DNA of 34,898 bases from Hyphomonadaceae bacterium. GTDB lineage: Bacteria > Pseudomonadota > Alphaproteobacteria > Caulobacterales > Hyphomonadaceae. A program made the position numbers and the translations under genes. A model generated the notes under the pieces. The model had not been told where the DNA came from. It saw only the letters and a list, made by a program, of their open reading frames with translations, and made no database searches. Location of the stretch: positions 1 to 34,898 of the forward strand of contig JAIXVM010000168.1 of assembly GCA_027482995.1 (NCBI GenBank), read 5' to 3'. The stretch's first letter is position 1, and each line of letters opens with the position of its first letter. Below are positions 16,517 through 25,221 of the stretch, piece after piece.

Positions 16517-16965
16517 GACGCTGCCCCGGCCATGAGCGCGGCAAACGCGCCCAGCGTCGCCAGCCGCCGCACCCGGCGCATCCAGAATGGCAGGCCGGCC
16601 CCGTCGGAATCCCAGATGCCCTGCATCAGGTGGGCCAGCGCCAGCGCGCCAAACACCGGCCAGCCCAGCGCGCCGAGCACGCCGTACAAAACCGCCGCCC
16701 AACCTGCGAGCGAGCCAAGCACGGACAGAACCATGATGCGGGTGCGGGGCAGCCCGCCGCCTTGCGCGTTCACTTCCGCGCCCCAGCGCACACCGCCGAG
16801 GAAGGACAGGATCACCGCGCCATAGACCAGCAGCACCAGCGCCGCCTGCGCCTTCAGCACAGGATCGCCCGCCGCCGCCCACATCACGCCGGCGCCCGCC
16901 GCAAACGGGATCAGTCCCGCCAGCGTCAGGGCCAGCGGTACACCCGGTATCCCAAACAGTCTCAT
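16501..16965 (-). CDS. DUF3429 domain-containing membrane protein
   Basis: 154 residues with about five membrane helices. VPLALTLAGLIPFAAGA at the start and YGAVILSFLGGVRWGAEV at about 48-65 match DUF3429 (PF11911), an uncharacterised inner-membrane family. The SFLGGVRWG block is its most conserved part. It begins only 3 nt after the acyl-CoA dehydrogenase stop, so the two are in one operon. Its 3' end overlaps the convergent dsbB by 16 nt. Confidence 0.88.
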   Translation of the reverse strand: MRLFGIPGVPLALTLAGLIPFAAGAGVMWAAAGDPVLKAQAALVLLVYGAVILSFLGGVRWGAEVNAQGGGLPRTRIMVLSVLGSLAGWAAVLYGVLGALGWPVFGALALAHLMQGIWDSDGAGLPFWMRRVRRLATLGAFAALMAGAASYAGL

Positions 16966-16968
16966 GCC

Positions 16969-18141
16969 CTACAGCCCCAGCACCTTGCGTGCGATGATAT
17001 TCTTCTGAATCTCGTTCGTGCCGCCATAGATCGACTGCGCGCGCCCGCCGAAGTAACTCGCCACATCGCGCCCGCTCGTCCCCGCCGACGGGGCCTTGTG
17101 TCCCACGAACGGGCCCGCCGCTTCAAGGAAAAGTTCCGTGATCGCCTGGTGCGTCTCCGTCGCGAGGATTTTCACCGTCGAGGACGCATCCCCGACCGAG
17201 CCGCCGGAGACCTGCGCCGAGAGGATCCGGAACACCGTCATCTCGAGCCCGTCGACGGCGATCTCGGTCCGCGCCAGCCGGCTCGCAAATCCGGCATCGT
17301 CCATCAGACGGTCATTGCCGCCCTCCGGCACCGCCGAAGCGAGCCCCCGCACATGCCGCAGCATCGCCCGCTTGCCGCCGATGCGTGCATATGAGGTCCG
17401 CTCGAAGCCGAGCAGGTATTGCGAATAGGTCCAGCCCTTGCCCTCTTCGCCGATCCGGTAGCTCTCGGGCACCGTCACGTTGTCGAACAGCACTTCGTTC
17501 AGCGCATGCGCCCCGTCGATCGTGATGATTGGCTTCACCGTCACGCCCGGTGCGTTCAGCGGGCAGCAGATGAAGCTGATGCCTTCCTGCTTCTTCTCGC
17601 CCCGGCTGGTGCGGGCGAGCAAGAAAATCCAGTCCGCATGCTGCGCGGCCGAAGTCCAGATCTTGTGGCCGTTCAGCGTATAGACGCCGTCCTTGAGCAC
17701 CGCGGAGAACTCAAGGCTCGCAAGGTCCGATCCCGCGCCCGGCTCGGAATAGCCCTGAGCCCAGCCGACCGACCCGTCGCGGATGCCCGGCAGCCACTCA
17801 GCCTTCTGCGCCTCGCTTCCGAACGTGTAGATCACCGGCCCGACATAGATCACGCCCATCGGCGTCACGGTCGGCACACCGGCGCGTTCCAGTTCCTCGT
17901 CGAACACATACTGCTCTTCGATCCCCCAGCCCGGTCCGCCATACTCGACCGGCCAGGCCGCCGCGAGCCAGCCCTTGGCGCCCAGCGCCATCTCGGACTT
18001 GCGCACATCCGACGTCGTCAGCGGCGTGCCGGCCTTGTATTTCGCGATGATGTCCTTCGGGAACTCGGTCTCGAACCAGCGGCGCACATGGGCGCGGAAC
18101 GTCTCGGTCTCGGGCGCAAATTTCAGGTGCATATCCGTCAT
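16969..18141 (-). CDS. acyl-CoA dehydrogenase family protein
   Basis: 390-residue FAD enzyme for alpha,beta-dehydrogenation of an acyl-CoA. GYSEPGAGSDLAS at 130-142 is the FAD/substrate signature, and IYGGTNEIQKNIIARKVLG at the C-terminus is the second signature. In medium-chain enzymes the catalytic Glu lies in a YEGT motif there, but this protein has YGGT. Glu247 in LLGFERTSYARIG fits the alternative position used by isovaleryl- and long-chain acyl-CoA dehydrogenases, so activity is probably kept. The substrate chain is unknown. It looks like the FadE-type enzymes used for sterol, pimeloyl or branched substrates. It is followed after 3 nt by the DUF3429 gene. Confidence 0.92.
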   Translation of the reverse strand: MTDMHLKFAPETETFRAHVRRWFETEFPKDIIAKYKAGTPLTTSDVRKSEMALGAKGWLAAAWPVEYGGPGWGIEEQYVFDEELERAGVPTVTPMGVIYVGPVIYTFGSEAQKAEWLPGIRDGSVGWAQGYSEPGAGSDLASLEFSAVLKDGVYTLNGHKIWTSAAQHADWIFLLARTSRGEKKQEGISFICCPLNAPGVTVKPIITIDGAHALNEVLFDNVTVPESYRIGEEGKGWTYSQYLLGFERTSYARIGGKRAMLRHVRGLASAVPEGGNDRLMDDAGFASRLARTEIAVDGLEMTVFRILSAQVSGGSVGDASSTVKILATETHQAITELFLEAAGPFVGHKAPSAGTSGRDVASYFGGRAQSIYGGTNEIQKNIIARKVLGL

Positions 18142-18215
18142 CCTTACATCGGCGCAAACCGTATGCGGATGCTTGCCGGAGACAAGAGGTCACGCGGGGA
18201 GAAGCTGCGCCAAAC

Positions 18216-18244
18216 AAAAAGCCCTCCCCGTTTCCGGGAAGGGC
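18216..18244 (-). terminator. intrinsic terminator after the DUF885 gene
   Basis: On the minus strand GCCCTTCCC (from 18244) pairs with GGGGAGGGC with one mismatch, then TTTTT (18220-18216). It lies 22 nt past the stop of the DUF885 gene. Confidence 0.75.
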
Positions 18245-18266
18245 TCGTTGTAACGGGTCGCAGAGC

Positions 18267-20144
18267 CTATTCGGCCGGCGCGGCTTTCACGGTTTCGATC
18301 CACTGATCGACTTTCCGGGTCAGCACGTCGAGCGGCAGCGCGCCGCCGCCGAGCACGGTGTCGTGGAAGGCGCGGATGTCGAACTTGTCGCCAAGCTCGG
18401 CTTCAGCCTTCGCCCGCAGCTTCTGGATGTGGATCATGCCGATCTTGTAGGCGGTCGCCTGGCCCGGGGTCACGATATAGCGCTGCACTTCGGAGCGCGC
18501 CTGCGCTTCGGTGATCGCGGAGTTGGCGAGGAAGTATTGAACCGCCTGCTCTTCGGTCCAGCCCTTGGAGTGAAGGCCGGTATCGACCACGAGACGGATG
18601 GCACGCCAGATTTCCGAACCGAGGCGGCCGAAGTCCGAGTACGGACTTTCAAACGTGCCCGGCATTTCCGAGGCAAGCTTCTCGGAATAGAGACCCCAGC
18701 CTTCGCTATAGGCGGTAAAGCCCGCCTGCGTGCGGAATTGCGGCACGCTGGTCAGCTCCTGCGCGATCGAGATCTGCATATGGTGGCCCGGCAGGCCCTC
18801 ATGATACGCGATCACTTCCAGCTCGCCCTTCGGCATCGCTTTCATGTCCGAAAGGTGGGCGTAATAGATGCCCGGGCGAGAGCCATCCGGCGTACCCGGG
18901 TAATAATGCTGGGCGGCGCCCGGCTGCTCGCGGAAGGCCTCGACGCGCTTCACGACGAGGTCCGCCTTCGGCAGGATGCCGAAATAGTTCGGCAGCTGCG
19001 TCTTGATCTTCTCGATCGCGGCGGTTGCATCCGCGATATAGGCCTCACGACCTTCATCCGTATCCGGATAATAGTGAAGCTCGTTGTCCTTGTCGTCGCG
19101 GATGCTGGCGAAGAATTCCTGCAGCGTGCCCGTGAAGCCGACTTCGGTTTTGATGGCTTCCATCTCGGCCTGGATGCGGGTGACTTCCGCCAGGCCAAGC
19201 TCGTGGATCTCGTCGGCGGTCATCTTGGTCGTCGTCTGACCGGCGAGCATGAAATTGTAATAGGCCTCGCCATTCGGCTGCGTGCTCGTGCCTTGCGGGC
19301 CCGCCGGATCCGGCGAGCTCGCCATATCGGCCGTCGCAAACGCGATCAAGTCGTTATAGAAGGTCAGGAACGGGCCTTTCAGCGCGGCTTCAGCTTCGGC
19401 GGTCAGCTCGGCAGCCACTTCCGGCGTTGTCTTGCCGGCATCGACCAGCGCCTGCACGTCCGTCTTGAAATCGGCGAAGATCGCCGAATCCGGGCCATCC
19501 GTGAACGGAGCGCCCGTGATGACTTTCTTGGACTGGTCGATCACGCCTTCATAAGCAAACTTCGGCGCATGCACGCCCGCGGCGGCATTCTCCTTGGCGA
19601 TGGTCAGCGCGTCCTGAAGCGAAGCGGCAGCCGCCGTATAGCGCTTCACCAGCGCGCGCGCGTCGGCTTCCTCGTCCACGGCATGGAACTGCATCAGGAA
19701 TGTCGGCGCAAAGCTCTGCAGGCCGCTCATCTGGTCGAAGACGAGGCCATTGTTGCGGTAAGCCACGCCTTGGGCGGCGCGCTCATACTGGTAGACCCAG
19801 AGATCGTAGGAATCCTTGTCCGCCGCCGACAGGGTCTCGTAGTTGAACTTCGCTTTCAGCTCATCCACGGCGGCCTTCTGCAAGGCCAGCTGTTCGTCGG
19901 CGCAGGCGAAGGTGAAGCAATCGATCTGGTCATTCTTGTCCTTGCGGCCAAGGAACGTCATCTGGATCGGGCTTTGCTGCAGCTGCTCTTCATACTTGGC
20001 ATCAAACCAAGCGTTCAGCTCGGCGCTGATGGCGGCGGTTTGCTCGGCCGAGGCCTGCTTGTTGAGCGCTTCAGTGGTGGGATTTGGTGTGCATGCCGCC
20101 AGGGCGGCAATCAGGACAAAAGCCGAAACGGCGGTGCGAATCAT
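18267..20144 (-). CDS. secreted DUF885 family metallopeptidase-like lipoprotein
   Basis: 625 residues. The signal sequence ends in lipobox LAAC (Cys18), so it should be lipid-anchored. The long DUF885 region (about 35-610) contains the zinc-binding motif HEGLPGHH at about 448-455, the family hallmark, and the downstream acidic SEGWGLYSEKLA block (about 475-490) that supplies a further Glu. GQATAYKIGMIHIQKLR near 565-580 is also typical. Family members are related to gluzincin carboxypeptidases; the true substrate is unknown. Two cysteines (QIDCFTFAC) at about 75-80 may form a disulfide. AGGAG lies 7 nt before the ATG. It is transcribed alone, divergent from hemC. Confidence 0.93.
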   Translation of the reverse strand: MIRTAVSAFVLIAALAACTPNPTTEALNKQASAEQTAAISAELNAWFDAKYEEQLQQSPIQMTFLGRKDKNDQIDCFTFACADEQLALQKAAVDELKAKFNYETLSAADKDSYDLWVYQYERAAQGVAYRNNGLVFDQMSGLQSFAPTFLMQFHAVDEEADARALVKRYTAAAASLQDALTIAKENAAAGVHAPKFAYEGVIDQSKKVITGAPFTDGPDSAIFADFKTDVQALVDAGKTTPEVAAELTAEAEAALKGPFLTFYNDLIAFATADMASSPDPAGPQGTSTQPNGEAYYNFMLAGQTTTKMTADEIHELGLAEVTRIQAEMEAIKTEVGFTGTLQEFFASIRDDKDNELHYYPDTDEGREAYIADATAAIEKIKTQLPNYFGILPKADLVVKRVEAFREQPGAAQHYYPGTPDGSRPGIYYAHLSDMKAMPKGELEVIAYHEGLPGHHMQISIAQELTSVPQFRTQAGFTAYSEGWGLYSEKLASEMPGTFESPYSDFGRLGSEIWRAIRLVVDTGLHSKGWTEEQAVQYFLANSAITEAQARSEVQRYIVTPGQATAYKIGMIHIQKLRAKAEAELGDKFDIRAFHDTVLGGGALPLDVLTRKVDQWIETVKAAPAE

Positions 20145-20297
20145 CGAGGGTCTCCTGAAAACGGACTTTCCGTTTAACGATAAATTCCCGTAACCCTCAC
20201 CGCTGCCCGCGTCAATCCACCGCGAAAGAGCAACTCAGACTTCGCCGGGGACCGCCACTGAATTGGCAATTGCGGAATCCCCCGCTAAGCAAAATCC

Positions 20298-21263
20298 ATG
20301 ACCGAAACAAAATCCGCCTCCGCCCCCCGTTCGATCCGCCTCGGCACGCGCGGTTCGCCGCTCGCCCTCGCGCAGGCCCACCAGATCGCCGCGAGCCTCA
20401 AGGCCGCGTCCGGCGGCGCCATCGAGGCCGAGATCGTCACCTTCACCACCACCGGCGACAAGCTGACTTCCGAACGCCTGATCAATTCCGGCGGCAAGGG
20501 CCTGTTCACCCGCGAACTCGACGAGTCACTGAGCGAAGGCGCCATCGACATTGCCGTGCACAGCCTCAAGGACGTTCCGTCCCTGCTGCCGCCCGGCCAG
20601 GTCTTCGTCGCCTTCCCCGAGCGCGAAGACCCGCGCGACGGTTTCGTCTCGAAAGCCGCGACCTCGCTGCGCGATCTTCCGCACGGCGCCCGCCTCGGCA
20701 CGGCCTCGCTGCGCCGCGAAGCGCAGGCCCTCGCCCTCCGCCCGGACCTGCAGGTGATCACCTTCCGCGGCAATGTGCAGACGCGGATGCGCAAGCTTGA
20801 GGAAGGCCAGGCCGACGCGACCTTCCTCGCGATGGCGGGCCTGCGCCGCCTCGGCTACGACCATATGGCGACGCCCATTCCGGTCGAAGACATGCTGCCC
20901 GCCGCGGCCCAGGGCATCATCGGGGTTGTCACCCGTGACGACGCGGATGACGAATTGCGCGGCGCGCTTGCAAAGCTGAACGTCGCCGTCAGCGAAGCCG
21001 CCGCCACAGCCGAGCGCTCCTTCCTCGCGATGCTCGATGGCAGCTGCCGCACACCGATCGCAGCGCACCTCTTCGATGAAGGCGGCCACTGGCGCCTCAC
21101 CGGCGAAGTGCTGAGCCCCTCGGGCGACAAGCGCTGGACCGCCACCGGCACCGCCCCCAAAGGCGCAACGATGGACCAGCTCGCCGCCCTCGGCCGAAAC
21201 GTCGCCGGCGAAATCCGCGAGTCCGCGCAAGGCGGCCTGCCGGTCTTCGAGGACAAGCGGTGA
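20298..21263 (+). CDS. hemC: hydroxymethylbilane synthase (porphobilinogen deaminase)
   Basis: 321 residues, normal length. Polymerises four porphobilinogens into hydroxymethylbilane in haem synthesis. [14 protein letters not shown] at 14-27, HSLKDVP at 88-94 with catalytic Asp92, and [10 protein letters not shown] at 248-257 are all present; Cys250 carries the dipyrromethane cofactor. The stop overlaps the GTG start of hemD by 4 nt. It is the first gene of a four-gene haem cluster and is divergent from the DUF885 gene across 153 bp. Confidence 0.97.
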   Translation: MTETKSASAPRSIRLGTRGSPLALAQAHQIAASLKAASGGAIEAEIVTFTTTGDKLTSERLINSGGKGLFTRELDESLSEGAIDIAVHSLKDVPSLLPPGQVFVAFPEREDPRDGFVSKAATSLRDLPHGARLGTASLRREAQALALRPDLQVITFRGNVQTRMRKLEEGQADATFLAMAGLRRLGYDHMATPIPVEDMLPAAAQGIIGVVTRDDADDELRGALAKLNVAVSEAAATAERSFLAMLDGSCRTPIAAHLFDEGGHWRLTGEVLSPSGDKRWTATGTAPKGATMDQLAALGRNVAGEIRESAQGGLPVFEDKR

Positions 21264-21967
21264 GCTTGCCCGTCATCGTCACGCGGACGCTGCCCGGCGC
21301 CCGTGACACGGCGGACACTCTCGCGCAGCTCGGCTACGCGCCCATCCTCTCGCCGATGCTTGCCATCGAGGAAACCGGTCTCGATCCGCGCGATCTCGAC
21401 GGCATCCGCCACATCGTGTTCACCAGCGCCAACGGTGTGCGTTCCGTGCGTGGCGCATCGCTTGATCCTGGCCTGACCGCCTGGTGTGTCGGCCCTTCGA
21501 CCGCCGAGGCGGCCCGCGAAGCAGGGTTTGGTGCGATCATCGAGAGCGATGGAAACGCAGATGATCTCGCCCGCCGCATCCTGGCCGCGCACCCCGAGGG
21601 TCCGCTACTCCATATCGCCAACGAAGCGGCTGCCGGAAACCTCGTCGCCGCGCTGATCGCGGGTGGTCTCGATGCCCGGTTCAATGCGCCCTATCGGACG
21701 CGCCCCGCTGACAGCCTGAGCGCCGACGCACTTGTTGCCCTCGCCGGCGCGTCGCCCGTGATCCTGCTCGTGCATTCGGCCAAAGGCGCCAGCGCAGTTG
21801 CAGCAAGCCATCCCAGCCTTGAACGCGCGGGTCTCGTTGCCATTTCCGAAACGGCGCTCGCGCCGCTCAAGGGCCGGGCGGGCCGGGGTGAATGGATCGC
21901 GGCGCGCCCGAACGAGGACAGCCTCATGGACGCCCTTCGTGAGGCGTCATCTGCACTTTGCCCTTGA
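21260..21967 (+). CDS. hemD: uroporphyrinogen-III synthase
   Basis: 235 residues. Closes and inverts hydroxymethylbilane to uroporphyrinogen III. Sequence conservation in this family is low; the opening [31 protein letters not shown] (about 53-61), [14 protein letters not shown] (about 76-89) and [10 protein letters not shown] (about 169-178) fit it. Position directly after hemC is strong support. The start is GTG inside the hemC stop (GTGA overlap). Confidence 0.92.
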   Translation: MSLPVIVTRTLPGARDTADTLAQLGYAPILSPMLAIEETGLDPRDLDGIRHIVFTSANGVRSVRGASLDPGLTAWCVGPSTAEAAREAGFGAIIESDGNADDLARRILAAHPEGPLLHIANEAAAGNLVAALIAGGLDARFNAPYRTRPADSLSADALVALAGASPVILLVHSAKGASAVAASHPSLERAGLVAISETALAPLKGRAGRGEWIAARPNEDSLMDALREASSALCP

Positions 21968-22018
21968 ATCGCCGCTATGCCACACTCTTTCGCAACCTGA
22001 ATACGCCATAGTGACTGA

Positions 22019-23080
22019 ATGAGTGACGACCCCTTCCCCGATCCGGACCGCACGAACGGTCCGATTGACGCCCAGTTCGAACCGGCCCCCGCCGGTCCGG
22101 CCAAGCCGCTGCGTCCGGGACCCGGCTGGATCGCGCTTGGCGCCGCAACCGTGATTGCAGCCTTCACCGGCGCCGCTGCCGGAATCTTCGGCGCGGACCT
22201 CGTCCGCCCCCGGACGGACATCGAACGGATCGATGCGCGCCTTGACCAGATGGCCGCCGTGCAGTCCGCCATCGACCAGAAACTGTCCGAGCCCGCCGCC
22301 GCATCGGCGGAACTGGCCGGCCTCATCGGCGAACTCGACACCGTGTCCCGCCGTCTTGACCAGGCGATTGCCGCGGGCGGGAATCCCGAAGCGATCGCCA
22401 CGCTGACCGCCCGGATCGACGCGCTGGAAGGCCGGGCGCCCGTCTCGCCGCTGGCCGCCGCCGGCGCCGGCGCCGGCGCCGATGTCAGTGTACTGACCAA
22501 TCGTCTCGCAAGCCTGGAAGCAGCCTCGCGCGAAGCCGAGCGGGAATCGGCCGCCGCCGCCAAGTTGAACGACAGCCGGGCCGAAGCCGCACTCGCCCTC
22601 TCCGCCATCGAAGCCGCCGTCCGCCGCGGCGCCAGCTTTGAAGCCGATTACCGCGCCTTGCGGAATGCTGCGCCGGACAACGCCGAAATCAAGCGGCTCG
22701 CCCCCTACATCAACGGCGTGGCGGCCCTGACGCGTCTTCAATCCGATTTTCCATCGGTGCGCGAAGCGGTCCTTGCCGCCGAAACCCCCGAGAAGCGATC
22801 CGGCCGCCTGTCCTGGATCGACAAGGCATTTGGCGATGCGGTGAGCGTCCGCCCGGCGAATGGCAAGCATGCCGCGCTCGTCAAATCGCTCGACTCGGCC
22901 ACCGCCGCCTTGTCGGCGGGCGATCTCGGCGGCAGCGTGCGCGCCCTGGCCAGCCTTGAAGGCGCCACCGCCCGCGCGGCGGAAGACTGGATCCGGCGCG
23001 CGGACCGACGCATTGCGCTGGAAACGGCGCTCGAGGATGTTCGCCTCAGCCTGAGTGACGGAGCCAAAGACGCGCCATGA
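22019..23080 (+). CDS. mitofilin-like inner membrane protein (COG4223 type)
   Basis: 353 residues. The N-terminal 35 residues are Pro/Asp-rich and probably cytoplasmic. One membrane helix lies at about 37-60, followed by a long coiled-coil region at about 68-200 and a helical C-terminal domain with ETPEKRSGRLSWIDKAFGDAVSVRP at about 253-277. This layout fits the alphaproteobacterial mitofilin-like/HemX-like proteins between hemD and hemY. Relatives of mitochondrial Mic60 from this position shape intracytoplasmic membranes in some alphaproteobacteria. Whether this one does is unknown. An Ala-Gly repeat within the coiled coil is encoded by a GCCGGC tandem repeat. The stop overlaps hemY by 4 nt (ATGA). 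Confidence 0.85.
   Translation: MSDDPFPDPDRTNGPIDAQFEPAPAGPAKPLRPGPGWIALGAATVIAAFTGAAAGIFGADLVRPRTDIERIDARLDQMAAVQSAIDQKLSEPAAASAELAGLIGELDTVSRRLDQAIAAGGNPEAIATLTARIDALEGRAPVSPLAAAGAGAGADVSVLTNRLASLEAASREAERESAAAAKLNDSRAEAALALSAIEAAVRRGASFEADYRALRNAAPDNAEIKRLAPYINGVAALTRLQSDFPSVREAVLAAETPEKRSGRLSWIDKAFGDAVSVRPANGKHAALVKSLDSATAALSAGDLGGSVRALASLEGATARAAEDWIRRADRRIALETALEDVRLSLSDGAKDAP
22460..22480 (+). repeat. GCCGGC hexanucleotide microsatellite
   Basis: Three and a half copies of GCCGGC lie in the mitofilin-like gene and encode an alternating Ala-Gly linker. Gain or loss of one unit would keep the frame and change the linker by two residues. Confidence 0.8.
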
Positions 23081-24510
23081 GCCGGTTTTTCCTCTTCTTC
23101 TTCGTCATCATTCTCGTGATGGCCGGCGCGGTGCTGGCCTGGTGGGCGTTCAGCCTTCCGGGTGAAGTCACCTTCCCGGTTGGTCAGGAAATCGTGGCCG
23201 TCCGGTCCGGTGTGGCCGCGATGCTGATCGGCCTGCTCGGCGGCCTGCTCGCTCTCGTCTGGTGGTTGGCGACCGGGCTGCTTGTTTTGCCGGGCCGCAT
23301 CTCGAAAGCCCGGCGCCTCGCGCGCACCCGCAAGGCCAATGCCGCACTCGCCGAAGGCTTGCTGGCCGCTGAAGGCGGCGACGCGAAAGCCGCGCTGAAA
23401 CTCGCACGCCGCGCGATGCGCCATGCGGAAGATGAGCGCCTGAAGCTGCTCCTCGAAGCCCGCGCCGCCGAAGCCAACGATGACTGGGCCGGGGCCGAAC
23501 GCGCCTGGGGCCTTCTCACGCGCTTGCCCGGCGGACAACTCGCCGGCCTGCGCGGCGCCGCAACAGCAGCGTCGGAGCGCGGTGACCAGCTGACCGCCGA
23601 GAGCCGCGCCCGCGAAGCCCTCGCCCTCAAATCCGATGCCGACTGGCCGTTCAATTCGCTCTTCGACCTGCAGGTCTCCAAAGGCGATTGGGACAAGGCG
23701 CTGGAGACGCTGGTGCTTGGCGAAAAGCGCGGTCTTGTCGCCGGCATCAATGTCAAACGCCGCCGCGCCGTTCTCTATACCGCCAAGGCCGTCAATCTTC
23801 AGCACACGGAAAAACTGGCCGCCCAGAAGGCGCTCGCCGAGGCGATCCGCGCCGCGCCCGATTTCCCGCCCGCTGTTTATCACGGCGCGCGCTTCCTGAT
23901 GACCGACGCCAAGGTCAAGGCGGCGCAAGGCGTGCTCGAGCTTGGCTGGAAGGCGCGGCCCCATCCTGCCCTCGCCCAGCTCTCGCGCCGCCTCGTGCCG
24001 CAGGACTCGCGCTTCAACATCGCCGCCCGCCTCAAGGCGCTGGCGAATGTTCACCCCGACCACCGTGAAAGCCGCATCCTGACCGCCGAGATCGCGATGG
24101 ACACGGCCGACTGGGTTGGCGCGATCAAGTCGCTCGCCCTGCTCGTCGAGGAAAACCCGACCGCGCGGCTCTGCTTGCTGATGGAGCGCGCCCTCAAAGG
24201 CTATGGCGACCATGTCGAGGCCCAGCGCTGGGGCCGGATGGCGGCGTCCGCCTCCCGCGAGGCTGACTGGTCGGACATCGACCCGAAAGGCAACGCCTTT
24301 GACTATGACCGGGCCGGCTGGAGCCGCCTCGTCTATGCCTTCGGCGATGTCGGCGACCTGATCCACGCGCGCTACGAAACCTATGGCCGCGAACTCGAAG
24401 CGGGCCGCGTGCTCGCCCTGCCGCTGGCCGATGAGGGCCCCTTGTCCACGCCGAAACCGCCGCAAGGGCCGCTGACACAGCCGCTGGACTACGCCCAGGA
24501 CGACGACTGA
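23077..24510 (+). CDS. hemY: heme biosynthesis HemY N-terminal domain protein
   Basis: 477 residues. Two membrane helices (about 3-24 and 47-70) are separated by a short periplasmic loop containing the LPGEVTFPVG block, the HemY N-terminal domain (PF07219). The rest (about 85-440) is a set of TPR-like helical repeats in the cytoplasm or periplasm. This is the proteobacterial HemY of the hemCDX-Y cluster, of unclear function, and is not the Gram-positive protoporphyrinogen/coproporphyrinogen oxidase of the same name. The ATGA overlap with the mitofilin-like gene indicates coupling. The C-terminus is Pro-rich with an acidic end (AQDDD). Confidence 0.92.
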   Translation: MSRFFLFFFVIILVMAGAVLAWWAFSLPGEVTFPVGQEIVAVRSGVAAMLIGLLGGLLALVWWLATGLLVLPGRISKARRLARTRKANAALAEGLLAAEGGDAKAALKLARRAMRHAEDERLKLLLEARAAEANDDWAGAERAWGLLTRLPGGQLAGLRGAATAASERGDQLTAESRAREALALKSDADWPFNSLFDLQVSKGDWDKALETLVLGEKRGLVAGINVKRRRAVLYTAKAVNLQHTEKLAAQKALAEAIRAAPDFPPAVYHGARFLMTDAKVKAAQGVLELGWKARPHPALAQLSRRLVPQDSRFNIAARLKALANVHPDHRESRILTAEIAMDTADWVGAIKSLALLVEENPTARLCLLMERALKGYGDHVEAQRWGRMAASASREADWSDIDPKGNAFDYDRAGWSRLVYAFGDVGDLIHARYETYGRELEAGRVLALPLADEGPLSTPKPPQGPLTQPLDYAQDDD

Positions 24511-24586
24511 GCCCGGCATTCCCCGCCGCAAAACTGGCCTTGCGCCCCCCATGCCCTGCCAGTATATGCGGGGCCTCAAAGACAGG

Positions 24587-24662
24587 GCCGCTTTAGCTCA
24601 GCTGGTAGAGCACCGCATTCGTAATGCGGGGGTCAGGTGTTCAAGTCACCTAAGCGGCACCA
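24587..24662 (+). tRNA. tRNA-Thr(CGT)
   Basis: Acceptor GCCGCTT pairs with AAGCGGC. The anticodon stem CCGCA/TGCGG encloses TTCGTAA, giving anticodon CGT (reads ACG). The D-arm (GCTCAGCTGGTAGAGC) and T-arm (GGTGTTCAAGTCACC) are regular. The 3' CCA is encoded. Length is 76 nt. Confidence 0.96.
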
Positions 24663-24820
24663 TTTTCCCCACACCTTCAGAGATGAGCGGCGCGGCGCCC
24701 GGCCACGGCAGGTCTTGCGCCGGATCGGTAGAATCCGTCCCGAGACAACGGCCCGCCCTGCCGTCAGACACGTCTTCGAACGCCCCCAACAGGGCGGCGC
24801 GCTGATCCCGGAGACCGCCG

Positions 24821-25024
24821 ATGAAAGCCAGCACCGCTCGTCTGTCCCCCACTTCGCCCGGCACACTGATGCGCCGGGTCGTATCCGCCTGGGACGAGGC
24901 ACCCTGGGATGGCCGGAAATCTGCCGCGTTCCGGCTTTACCAGGCCGCAGAATACGCTTGGGCGGCCGGCAACGACACCGAATGCATCCGCAGACTGGAT
25001 GCGGCACTACGGGCGCTCGAATAG
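24821..25024 (+). CDS. small hypothetical protein
   Basis: 67 residues: a basic, Ser/Thr-rich N-terminus, then a helical second half (SAAFRLYQAAEYAWAAGNDTECIRRLDAALRALE) that resembles a single TPR-like helical hairpin. GGAG at 24810-24813 sits 7 nt before the ATG. The amino acid composition is protein-like, unlike the Arg-rich frames that overlap it. I recognise no family. It lies alone between tRNA-Thr and the polysaccharide cluster, and two hairpins lie downstream. Confidence 0.5.
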   Translation: MKASTARLSPTSPGTLMRRVVSAWDEAPWDGRKSAAFRLYQAAEYAWAAGNDTECIRRLDAALRALE

Positions 25025-25094
25025 TTCGTACACGCTGCGTCTGCCCGTTGCGCCTCCACGCGCATCTGGCTGGCGTCTCATGCACGAACAAGTT

Positions 25095-25123
25095 GCGGGG
25101 TGTCGCGGCACTCGCACCCCCGC
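25095..25123 (+). repeat. hairpin in the leader region of the polysaccharide cluster
   Basis: GCGGGGTG at 25095-25102 can pair with CACCCCCGC at 25115-25123 with one bulged C and a 12-nt loop. There is no T run after it. It is the first of two hairpins 17 nt apart. Confidence 0.4.
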
Positions 25124-25140
25124 CGCTCTGAGCGTTCGCT

Positions 25141-25181
25141 GAGCGACAATCCTGGAGCCCCCCTCCCCGGGATTGTCGCTC
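25141..25181 (+). terminator. strong 12-bp hairpin, possible terminator or leader structure
   Basis: GAGCGACAATCC at 25141-25152 pairs perfectly with GGATTGTCGCTC at 25170-25181, and the T at 25153 can add a G-T pair. The loop is C-rich. The downstream T tract is only TTT within CGCTTTGCC, so intrinsic termination would be weak. It may end transcription from the small gene at 24821, or be part of the 5' leader of the glycosyltransferase operon. Confidence 0.5.
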
Positions 25182-25221
25182 GCTTTGCCGAGCCGGACGC
25201 AGTCCGTTGGCCTCTCCGCGT

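Noticed and set aside
18363-20177. 604-codon plus-strand open frame antisense to the DUF885 gene
   Set aside because: No domain or credible start; it is explained by high GC at third positions of the DUF885 gene, which has all its motifs.
20170-20187. Possible CtrA-type site in the hemC/DUF885 spacer
   Set aside because: Only one TTAA half is right; the second half reads TTCC at the required spacing.
22738-24579. 613-codon minus-strand open frame across hemY
   Set aside because: It has no ribosome site and no motifs, and covers the end of the mitofilin-like gene, hemY and part of the spacer. It is a shadow frame.
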